Assembly (NCBI GenBank): GCA_017631745.1
Contig: JAGBSR010000169.1
Span: 1 to 20,846, forward strand
Length of the DNA: 20,846 nt
Direction of reading: 5' to 3'
Source of the DNA: Clostridia bacterium
GTDB lineage: Bacteria > Bacillota > Clostridia > Oscillospirales > Acutalibacteraceae
Notes under the pieces: generated by a model
Databases searched by the model: none
Told to the model about the DNA's origin: nothing
What the model saw: the letters and a program-made list of their open reading frames with translations, nothing else
Shown here: in pieces, positions 6,798 to 12,704 of the stretch
How positions within the stretch are numbered: position 1 is the first letter of the stretch
How the letters are laid out: each line of letters opens with the position of its first letter
Translations under genes and position numbers: made by a program

Positions 6798-8159
6798 TCA
6801 AGAGTTATCTTCATCAGCGTATATAATATTATAAGTCTCTGTCATTTCATAAGCTGCGATTGTGCTTGCCGTAACCTCTGCAACACTGAAATCTATATCC
6901 GCGAGCATAGCCGCTTTGATGCTGAGCTTTTCCACTTTGCCGTCACTTACAGTCATCGTCAGAGTACCGCCGTCGTAGTAGCTATCTGCGCCCTCGATAA
7001 CCAGGGGAGATGTCTTCAGCTTTTTGAACTCGGGCAGTGCAATGGCTCCGTCAAAATAGGATTTCTGCTTGCTGTCACCTTTTTTATAAAGCTTGCTTTC
7101 ATCCTTAAGGGTAATGGTGATTACATACTTGCCGTCTTTCTTTGAAATTTCATATTTTTCTATATCGTTCTTCTCGAGAGAAGCTTTTTTACCATAGGGC
7201 TCAATAAGCTTATTGGCGCTCTTGTCTTCGTTGGTGCCACCTACATATTTATAGTTCTTTTTCAGGGTACCCTCAAAAAGACTCAAAGTGTTTTTAACAC
7301 TCATTGCAAGGTTTTTCTTGCTGCAGGAAACAAACTCCGTATCAATTGTCTTTTTATATTTCACCGTCATATCAGGCTGAGCCTTAAGAGAAGCTATCAT
7401 TTCATTGTAGTGCTGAGCTGTCTGCGCCATAGTATGGGGTACCGAGCCCGAATTGTAGGTAAACTCCGTGTACTCTCGGCTGTAATCACCGAAAGCAACA
7501 CTATCGTCTATCTTTTTATAACTCATTATCTTGAAAATATATCGGGTGTCTTTTTCAAGTGAGCTGACAGTCATCGTCGTACGGCTTGTGCGCTTATAGA
7601 GTCTGAACTTTTCTTTTTCAGCATCGTATATGTATACTCTGTAATTTGTGGCACCCTTTGGCTTATCCCAATAAAGAGTAATTGAGTTATCGGTGATGCT
7701 TCTCGTGTAGATATTTTCAACATCGGAGGGCTTGGTCACCGCCTTTACACTGTCGCTGTATTCACCGTAGACTACCTTGCCGCTGTCGTAGCAGAAAGCT
7801 CTGACACGAAATCTCAATGCATCCTCACTGTCGATATTTTCTACTGTAACCTCATTTGACCTTACAGTATAAGTATACCTGTAATCGTCGTCGCCCTCGT
7901 ATTTTATATAAACCTTGTATGCATAAGCTTCGTCGATTTTATCCCAGCTGAGAGTAACAGCACCAACAGCACTTTTAGTTACCTTGAGATTTTCCGTCTT
8001 TGGCAGAGTCTTTTCCTCAGGCTCAACTATAACTGCATCTGAGCCGACTTGCACTTCTTCATAGGTAACGGCTGAATCCTTTATGTAAAGAGATGAGGCG
8101 CAGAATGAGAGAGAAAACAGCATTATAACTATAGCTGATATGTAGTATAGCTTTTTCAC
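6798..8159 (-). CDS. Exported protein with two fibronectin type III domains
   Basis: A 453-residue protein. Residues 1-20 form an export signal (KKLYYISAIVIMLFSLSFC). Cys20 is not a good lipobox Cys because Phe stands just before it, so a lipoprotein is uncertain. FN3 domains follow at about 54-142 (VTLSWDKIDEAYAYKVYIK, then ALRFRVRAF) and 145-235 (ITLYWDKPKGATNYRVYIY, then TRYIFKIMSY). The C-terminal 240-453 part is lysine-rich and mostly beta; it ends in LTMTVSDGKVEKLSIKAAM and an acidic tail, and resembles no catalytic domain I know. It is probably a surface or extracellular binding protein. The start is GTG at 8159 with a weak AGGTGA site. Transcribed from 8193-8221, followed by the 50-residue membrane protein gene. 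Confidence 0.7.
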   Translation of the reverse strand: MKKLYYISAIVIMLFSLSFCASSLYIKDSAVTYEEVQVGSDAVIVEPEEKTLPKTENLKVTKSAVGAVTLSWDKIDEAYAYKVYIKYEGDDDYRYTYTVRSNEVTVENIDSEDALRFRVRAFCYDSGKVVYGEYSDSVKAVTKPSDVENIYTRSITDNSITLYWDKPKGATNYRVYIYDAEKEKFRLYKRTSRTTMTVSSLEKDTRYIFKIMSYKKIDDSVAFGDYSREYTEFTYNSGSVPHTMAQTAQHYNEMIASLKAQPDMTVKYKKTIDTEFVSCSKKNLAMSVKNTLSLFEGTLKKNYKYVGGTNEDKSANKLIEPYGKKASLEKNDIEKYEISKKDGKYVITITLKDESKLYKKGDSKQKSYFDGAIALPEFKKLKTSPLVIEGADSYYDGGTLTMTVSDGKVEKLSIKAAMLADIDFSVAEVTASTIAAYEMTETYNIIYADEDNS

Positions 8160-8192
8160 ACACTCACCTACTTTCTCTTTTTATTGCTATAT

Positions 8193-8221
8193 ATTATACT
8201 CTAAATTTTATGTATAATCAA
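8193..8221 (-). promoter_or_regulatory. Promoter of the FN3/small membrane protein operon
   Basis: On the minus strand, TTGATT (8216-8221) and TATAAT (8193-8198) are 17 bases apart, about 35 bases from the GTG start. The cloverleaf repeat begins about 27 bases upstream of this -35. Confidence 0.7.
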
Positions 8222-8247
8222 CAACCGTGATGAAATTTTCGGGGATG

Positions 8248-8331
8248 GGCGGCTCCATTGCCGAATGAAATTCGGCACGAGGACTCCGGAGGAGTCCTCG
8301 GAAATCGCCTTCGGCGATTTATGGAGCCGCC
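8248..8331. repeat. Cloverleaf-forming repeat element, copy 1
   Basis: An 84-base element with a perfect 11-bp outer stem, GGCGGCTCCAT (8248-8258) with ATGGAGCCGCC (8321-8331). Inside are three back-to-back hairpins: TGCCGAAT/ATTCGGCA with loop GAA (8259-8277), CGAGGACTCC/GGAGTCCTCG with loop GGA (8278-8300), and AAATCGCC/GGCGATTT with loop TTC (8302-8320). Only G8301 is unpaired at the junction. Copy 2 at 10715-10797 has the same architecture and orientation. This is not a tRNA: the arms have the wrong lengths and there is no T-loop or anticodon-arm pattern. It lies beyond the radical SAM terminator. It could be a REP/MITE-like DNA repeat or a structured RNA; I do not recognise the family. 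Confidence 0.85.
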
Positions 8332-8352
8332 GCCTCACCGCTGCCGACCGCT

Positions 8353-8382
8353 AAAAAAACAGAGGCAGGCAACGCCTACCTC
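8353..8382 (-). terminator. Intrinsic terminator of the radical SAM gene
   Basis: On the minus strand, GAGGTAGGC (8374-8382) pairs with GCCTGCCTC (8362-8370) over nine pairs, one of them G-U, with a 3-base loop. TGTTTTTTT follows (to 8353). It lies about 15 bases after the stop codon. Confidence 0.9.
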
Positions 8383-8396
8383 AAAATGTGTGTCGA

Positions 8397-9821
8397 TTAT
8401 TTTGTGCCGAACTCAGCCTTACCCTCTTCGGTGTCTCTGTAATACTGAGTCTTAGGATTGGGATGCTTATAGCTGTTCCAGATTTCTTCAGCTCTGGGTG
8501 CCCACTCAGCAGCGAACTTATCGCACTTGCTGCAAAGCATCTCGGCAGTTTCTTCCTGAATAAGGTTAGTTGACTTCGCACCTGTTCTCTTTACAATATC
8601 TCTCAGACACTGAGGATTTTCAAGCATCGGGCAAGGTCTCAGGTGATTATCGTTAAAGGGCTGATCGTGTCTGAATGCCATAAACAAAGGTCTCTGCAAA
8701 GCCTCTAAAAGAGTATGAGTTCTGATATTTGAATCTGAGAAGTGGATAAATACGCAAGGCTCCATATCACCGTTTGAGTTGATGTGGAAATAGTTTCTGC
8801 CGCCTGCGATACAACCTCCTACATATTCGCCGTCGCTCTGGAAATCCATAAAGAACATCGGCTTACCTGTCTTGCCGTTACGTACTCTCTTGAGCCACTT
8901 ATACATATACTCTCTCTGGTCGGGAGTGGGAATAAGTTCGGGAGGAGCATCGTGACCAACGGGCATAAAGTTGAAATAAAGAGCAAACTTTGCACCAAGA
9001 CCGATCATCTTATCAAGGAATTCATCACTTGTTACCTTTTCAACATTGGCTCTTGTATAGCATACACTTATACCGAAAAGACAACCTTTACTCTTAAGCA
9101 GATTCATAGCATTGATAACCTTCTGATAGTTACCCTCACCACGTCTGTAGTCTGTAGACTCTTCGTCGCCTTCAATTGAAAGCGCAAGTGCAATATTACC
9201 CACTCTGACCATATCATCACAGAACTTTTCGTCTATAAGATGTCCGTTTGTATATGAAAGAAATGCACAGTCAGGATATTCTTCACAGAGCTTGATGATG
9301 TCATTCTTTCTGATTAAAGGCTCACCGCCAGTGAACATATAGAAGTGAGTGCCGAGCTCTCTGCCCTGAGAAACAATGCTTGACATTTCTTCATAAGTCA
9401 GGTTGCTCTCATGGCCGTACTCTGCCGCCCAACAGCCTTTGCATTTGCAGTTGCAGGCACTTGTGGGGTCGAGAAGAATCTGGAAAGGAATATTGCATTT
9501 ATACTTCTCTCTGTTTTCTCTTACTGCCTTGGTACCCTTGATACCTGCACCAAGACCGATAGCAAGCATCATTTTCTTTACCATACTTCTGTCAAGGTCA
9601 TTAAGAGCACTCATAGCAAGCTGATAATATACATTATCGCCCTCTTCAACAGCCTTTCTTGCAGCAACAAAATTTTTCTTAGGGAATGTGCCTGCAAGAA
9701 GCTTTTCTGTGATGTCGATGAGTCTGATTAAGTTTTCCTTGGGCTTTTTGTCTATATATTTTAAAATTCCGTCAAGAGTTGCACCAACTGCCAGTCTTTC
9801 AGCTTTTTCTTTTATGGTCAT
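8397..9821 (-). CDS. Radical SAM/SPASM-domain enzyme
   Basis: A 474-residue cytoplasmic enzyme. The radical SAM cluster motif CxxxCxxC is Cys123-Cys127-Cys130 in CNCKCKGCW, with an extra Cys125; the SAM-binding GGEP motif is at 165-168. A SPASM-like auxiliary-cluster region follows: GGCIAGG (Cys337), NSNGDMEPC (Cys356), Cys397, Cys405, and CSKC (Cys430, Cys433). About 110 residues, mostly helical, precede the core. SPASM enzymes commonly modify peptides or act as anaerobic maturases; no precursor peptide gene is visible nearby, so the substrate is unknown. The ATG at 9821 is preferred because GAGGTG lies 8 bases upstream; a GTG three codons earlier overlaps that site. Transcribed divergently from the VTT membrane protein gene, about 160 bases away. 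Confidence 0.82.
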   Translation of the reverse strand: MTIKEKAERLAVGATLDGILKYIDKKPKENLIRLIDITEKLLAGTFPKKNFVAARKAVEEGDNVYYQLAMSALNDLDRSMVKKMMLAIGLGAGIKGTKAVRENREKYKCNIPFQILLDPTSACNCKCKGCWAAEYGHESNLTYEEMSSIVSQGRELGTHFYMFTGGEPLIRKNDIIKLCEEYPDCAFLSYTNGHLIDEKFCDDMVRVGNIALALSIEGDEESTDYRRGEGNYQKVINAMNLLKSKGCLFGISVCYTRANVEKVTSDEFLDKMIGLGAKFALYFNFMPVGHDAPPELIPTPDQREYMYKWLKRVRNGKTGKPMFFMDFQSDGEYVGGCIAGGRNYFHINSNGDMEPCVFIHFSDSNIRTHTLLEALQRPLFMAFRHDQPFNDNHLRPCPMLENPQCLRDIVKRTGAKSTNLIQEETAEMLCSKCDKFAAEWAPRAEEIWNSYKHPNPKTQYYRDTEEGKAEFGTK

Positions 9822-9863
9822 TGACCGCACCTCACTTTATCTGGTTAAATATCGTTACTGATA

Positions 9864-9892
9864 AATATATCATAATTTTATATGAATGTCTA
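9864..9892 (-). promoter_or_regulatory. Promoter of the radical SAM gene
   Basis: On the minus strand, TAGACA (9887-9892) and TATATT (9864-9869) are 17 bases apart, about 43 bases upstream of the ATG at 9821. Confidence 0.55.
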
Positions 9893-9929
9893 TAGTACCC
9901 GGCAATTAATATTTTATTTTATATTTTTG

Positions 9930-9958
9930 TTGTAATTAAAGAGCAATTTGTGTATAAT
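9930..9958 (+). promoter_or_regulatory. Promoter of the VTT-domain gene
   Basis: TTGTAA (9930-9935) and a perfect TATAAT (9953-9958) are 17 bases apart. The start site falls about 20 bases before the ATG at 9986. It is back to back with the radical SAM promoter. Confidence 0.7.
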
Positions 9959-9985
9959 ACTAAAAGCTTTTATTCGGAGGAAATT

Positions 9986-10654
9986 ATGAATCCTAAAACA
10001 AAATCAACCTTACTCGCTCTTTTAAGAGCAGCTGTTGCGATGACAATCTTCGCTCTTGCAGTAATAAATTACGAGAAGCTGAAAAATATTGATGTTCGTG
10101 CCCTTGTTGATGCAAGCTCGACAATACTTGCCGCTGTTTTAACCTTATGGGGAGTATATCTTGTAAAATCAGTTCTCTTTATTATACCCGCTTCGTTGAT
10201 ATATATTTCAACAGGTATGGCATTTGATGTGTGGCAAGCGTGTCTTATCAGTCTCGTTGGCATCATGCTTGAGGTCACCGTCACATATTTTCTCGGACTT
10301 TTCCTCGGCGGAGACTATGTAAACAAGCTTCTTGCCAAAAGCAAGGGTGGACAGAAAATCCTCGATATGAAATTCAACGACAACTTTCCTGCCTTTCTCG
10401 GCATAAGAGCACTCCCCGTTTTTCCCATTGACTTTGTAAGTCTTTTCTGGGGTGCTTCAAAAGCGAAATTCCCCCGCTACTTCTTCGCAAGCGTCATAGG
10501 CATAATGCCCAGAGTTATACTCTTCACCATTTTGGGTGACGGCATATACGATTATATACCTATTCACCTGATAATCAAAATAGTCATCTTCGCTATTCCC
10601 ATAGGCGTTATAATTTACCTTACAAGGCACTTTATAAAGCTTCGTGCTCAATAA
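9986..10654 (+). CDS. VTT-domain (DedA/TVP38-like) membrane protein
   Basis: A 222-residue polytopic membrane protein of the VTT (SNARE-associated/DedA/TVP38) superfamily. Family features are the re-entrant region LFIIPASLIYISTGMAF, a Gly-containing segment around TYFLGLFLGG, and the conserved stretch FPAFLGIRALPVFPID, followed by FVSLFWGASKAKFPRYFFAS and a late GIMPRVILFTILGDGI. About five or six membrane spans are expected. Relatives include lipid scramblases and proteins needed for undecaprenyl-phosphate or phospholipid transport; the substrate here is not known. The ATG at 9986 follows CGGAGGAA by 4 bases. An upstream in-frame ATG at 9950 lies within the -10 region and is rejected. Divergent from the radical SAM gene; single-gene transcript ended by the hairpin at 10661. 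Confidence 0.82.
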   Translation: MNPKTKSTLLALLRAAVAMTIFALAVINYEKLKNIDVRALVDASSTILAAVLTLWGVYLVKSVLFIIPASLIYISTGMAFDVWQACLISLVGIMLEVTVTYFLGLFLGGDYVNKLLAKSKGGQKILDMKFNDNFPAFLGIRALPVFPIDFVSLFWGASKAKFPRYFFASVIGIMPRVILFTILGDGIYDYIPIHLIIKIVIFAIPIGVIIYLTRHFIKLRAQ

Positions 10655-10660
10655 AAAATC

Positions 10661-10692
10661 AGCAGTTCTGTAATTTAACAGAACTGCTTTTT
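10661..10692 (+). terminator. Intrinsic terminator of the VTT-domain gene
   Basis: A perfect 11-bp stem, AGCAGTTCTGT (10661-10671) with ACAGAACTGCT (10678-10688), has a 6-base loop and is followed by a T-rich tail. It begins 7 bases after the stop codon. Confidence 0.9.
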
Positions 10693-10714
10693 GCTTTATT
10701 GAAAGGCAGAGCAG

Positions 10715-10797
10715 AAGGCGGGGCTCCACAGCCAAGCAGAGCTTGGCACGGCGTTACATCGCCGGAAATCGCTTCGCGATTTCGTGGAGCCCCCCTT
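10715..10797. repeat. Cloverleaf-forming repeat element, copy 2
   Basis: The same fold as copy 1 at 8248-8331, in the same orientation. The outer stem GGGGCTCCAC (10720-10729) pairs with GTGGAGCCCC (10784-10793), extended by AAGG/CCTT across a bulged C10719. Hairpin 1 is GCCAAGC/GCTTGGC with loop AGA (10731-10747). Hairpin 2 is CGGCG/CGCCG with a 6-base loop (10749-10764). G10765 is unpaired, as in copy 1. Hairpin 3 is AAATCGC/GCGATTT with loop TTC (10766-10782). Stem sequences differ from copy 1 in matched pairs, which argues that the fold is maintained. It lies about 25 bases past the VTT terminator. Confidence 0.85.
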
Positions 10798-10823
10798 GCA
10801 CAACATTCATATAAAAGGTAAAA

Positions 10824-10853
10824 TTCCGAACTGTACAAATGTACAATTCGGAA
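10824..10853. repeat. Inverted repeat in the convergent intergenic region
   Basis: TTCCGAA-C-TGTACA (10824-10837) pairs with TGTACA-A-TTCGGAA (10840-10853), 13 pairs with one mismatch and a 2-base gap. Read on the minus strand it is followed by TTTTACC, so it could be a backup terminator for minus transcription; a protein-binding site is also possible. Confidence 0.5.
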
Positions 10854-11009
10854 CCTTACAGATATTAGAGAACCGTAGTAATTGATTTTAAAACACTTTT
10901 CATATGAAGTGTTGTGTTATAACTATATAATACACTTTTTGTTGCGTTTTTAAAGTCTTTTTTGCAAACTTTAATACTTTTTAACATTTTCTTTACAATT
11001 AACCTTCAT
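10854..11009. other. AT-rich non-coding stretch between convergent genes
   Basis: I see no coding region here. It holds an imperfect palindrome, AACACTT (10892-10898) with AAGTGTT (10907-10913) around TTCATATG, and a TATAAT hexamer at 10926-10931 with no good -35. It adds to the 400-base gap between the VTT gene and the MATE gene, which also contains the cloverleaf repeat and two terminators. Confidence 0.4.
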
Positions 11010-11047
11010 AAAAAAGAACGGATTATCTGCAGATAAATCCGTTCTTT
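11010..11047 (-). terminator. Intrinsic terminator of the MATE gene
   Basis: AAAGAACGGATT (11013-11024) pairs with AATCCGTTCTTT (11036-11047), and the interior ATCTGCAGAT is itself a palindrome, giving a long hairpin with one bulged A. On the minus strand it is followed by a run of Ts (11010-11015). It begins 4 bases after the stop codon. Confidence 0.88.
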
Positions 11048-11051
11048 ACAT

Positions 11052-12422
11052 TTATTCAGCTTTTTGTGAATTGTCGAGCTTTGCTATGAGTGATTTATAA
11101 ACATATCTGAAGCTTATGAGAGAAACAATAAGCGATGCCACTTCCGCTATAGGGAATGCAAACCACACATTAGTGAGCACGCCTGTTTTTGAGAGCAGAT
11201 ATGCCGCAGGAAGAAGCACGATAATCTGACGGCAGAAAGACACGATTGTTGCAAAGTGGCTTTTGCCGAGAGCCTGAAACGATGAGCCGAGGCTGATGTT
11301 TGCACCTGCAAGAACAAATATTGTGCTGATGATTCTAAGAGCAGGAACACCGATGCTTATCATATCTTCACTTGCATCAAAAAGACGAAGCATTGTTTCG
11401 GGCATAATCCACATCAGCGCAGTACCCACAGCCATAATTGACACGGCAATGGTACAACCGAATTTCAGAGTTGCTGTAATTCTCTTTTTATTTCTTGCGC
11501 CGTAGTTAAAGGCGATAATGGGAATAACACCGTTATTAAGACCGAAGATAGGCATAAATACAAAAGACTGAAGCTTGAAATACACCCCGAAAACCGCTGC
11601 CGCTGTGGTTGAGAATGAAAGCAATATCTTATTTAAACAGAAGGTCATAAAGGAGCCGATACCAACCATAATGATTGATGGCACACCGATTTTATAGATG
11701 TCTCCGATCATTCTGAAATCGGGTCTGAAGCCTTTAAGAGAAATCTTAACCTCTTTGTTGAACTTTTGATTAAGTATAACACCTACCGCAAAAGCCACTA
11801 TCTGACCGATTACAGTAGCAATAGCTGCGCCCTTTGCTTCAAGGCGAGGGAATGGTCCGATGCCGAGAATTAGAAGAGGGTCAAGGATGATATTGATAAT
11901 CGCACCTGTAAGCTGGGTGGCCATTGAAAGAGTAGACTTGCCCGTTGCCTGCATAAGTCTTTCCATAGTCACCTGACCGAAAAGACCGAAAGATGCTGCA
12001 CACACTATCGAAAGATAATCCACGCCGTAACCATAAATAGGTGAGTCGGCTGCAACCTGAGTGTTAAAGAAAAGCTTTGTGCCAAAAAGTCCGAAAAGCA
12101 AGAAAATTACAGAGCTGAAAAATACAAGAAATACGCCATTATTTGCAACCTTGTTCACTCGCTCGTAGTCTCTCGCACCGAGATTTCTTGAAAGAAGAGC
12201 GTTGATACCTACGCCGGTACCCGTGGCAACACCAATCATAAGATTCTGCGCCGGGAATGCAAGAGATACAGCTGTCAGGGCATCTTCACAAACCTGAGCG
12301 ACGAAAATGCTGTCGACTATGTTATAAAGCGCTTGCACGAGCATAGAAATCATCATAGGTACGCTCATGCTGATAACCAATTTTTTTATGGGCATAACGC
12401 CCATTTTGTTTTCCTTTTGCAT
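11052..12422 (-). CDS. MATE family efflux transporter
   Basis: A 456-residue membrane protein with about 12 spans arranged as two MatE halves. The first begins LVISMSVPMMISMLVQALYN and has IVDSIFVAQ, then GTGVGINALLSRNLGA, the usual MATE loop after span 2. The second half has the matching PIFGLNNGVIPIIAFNYGA. MATE proteins export drugs or metabolites in exchange for Na+ or H+; the substrate here is unknown. The ATG at 12422 has AGGAGG 8 bases upstream. A longer in-frame ATG at 12464 lies directly beside the -10 hexamer, so it would hardly be on the message. Transcribed divergently from the double phosphoesterase gene with a palindrome between them. Confidence 0.9.
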   Translation of the reverse strand: MQKENKMGVMPIKKLVISMSVPMMISMLVQALYNIVDSIFVAQVCEDALTAVSLAFPAQNLMIGVATGTGVGINALLSRNLGARDYERVNKVANNGVFLVFFSSVIFLLFGLFGTKLFFNTQVAADSPIYGYGVDYLSIVCAASFGLFGQVTMERLMQATGKSTLSMATQLTGAIINIILDPLLILGIGPFPRLEAKGAAIATVIGQIVAFAVGVILNQKFNKEVKISLKGFRPDFRMIGDIYKIGVPSIIMVGIGSFMTFCLNKILLSFSTTAAAVFGVYFKLQSFVFMPIFGLNNGVIPIIAFNYGARNKKRITATLKFGCTIAVSIMAVGTALMWIMPETMLRLFDASEDMISIGVPALRIISTIFVLAGANISLGSSFQALGKSHFATIVSFCRQIIVLLPAAYLLSKTGVLTNVWFAFPIAEVASLIVSLISFRYVYKSLIAKLDNSQKAE

Positions 12423-12464
12423 TTTAATCCTCCTGTTAATATAGTTTAAGTCAATTACCGACAT

Positions 12465-12470
12465 ATTATA
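12465..12470 (-). promoter_or_regulatory. Probable -10 element of the MATE gene promoter
   Basis: A perfect TATAAT on the minus strand, 42 bases upstream of the ATG at 12422. The -35 position (12488-12493) reads TAGATT, which is weak, suggesting activator dependence or low expression. Confidence 0.5.
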
Positions 12471-12553
12471 ACACTAAATATTTTTAAAATCTACTGTTTT
12501 CAGCAAAAACCTTTGTCTATATTGCTTTGTTTAAGCTATAATAATATGTGTAA

Positions 12554-12569
12554 AATGACCAAGGTCATT
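12554..12569. promoter_or_regulatory. Perfect palindrome between divergent MATE and phosphoesterase genes
   Basis: AATGACCAAGGTCATT is an inverted repeat (AATGACC-AA-GGTCATT). It lies between the two promoters, about 85 bases from the MATE -10 and 50 bases before the TTGACA of the phosphoesterase gene. There is no T-tract, so it is more like an operator than a terminator. A looser repeat, AAATGA/TCATTT, lies at 12582-12601. No regulator gene is adjacent. Confidence 0.5.
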
Positions 12570-12620
12570 GTTAAATCCACTAAATGACAACTTCATCATT
12601 TGTTTATCTTCACAAAAATA

Positions 12621-12670
12621 TTGACAGTCGTTTTACTTTTCTTAAAATATTAACAACCTTGTGTTATAAT
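12621..12670 (+). promoter_or_regulatory. Promoter region of the double phosphoesterase gene
   Basis: A consensus TTGACA at 12621-12626 is followed 16 bases later by TAAAAT (12643-12648). A second -10, TATAAT, stands at 12665-12670 with only TTAAAA (12642-12647) as a -35. Two overlapping start points are possible. Confidence 0.6.
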
Positions 12671-12704
12671 TGTTTAGATTTTAAATACTCCGGGAGGACA
12701 AACT

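Noticed and set aside
8270..8283. AATTCGGCACGAGG resembles a cDNA cloning adapter (GAATTCGGCACGAG), suggesting vector contamination.
   Set aside because: The match is short, the base before it differs from the adapter, and the bases are fully explained as arms of the cloverleaf hairpins with matching partners on both sides.
8248..8331. The cloverleaf might be a tRNA or tRNA-like gene.
   Set aside because: The outer stem is 11 bp and the arms have 3-base loops; there is no 7-base anticodon loop, no TTC-containing T-loop of the right form and no D-arm pattern. Copy 2 has equally un-tRNA-like arms.
9950..9985. An upstream in-frame ATG giving a 12-residue longer VTT protein.
   Set aside because: It overlaps the TATAAT promoter hexamer and would precede the transcript start; the ATG at 9986 has a good GGAGG site.
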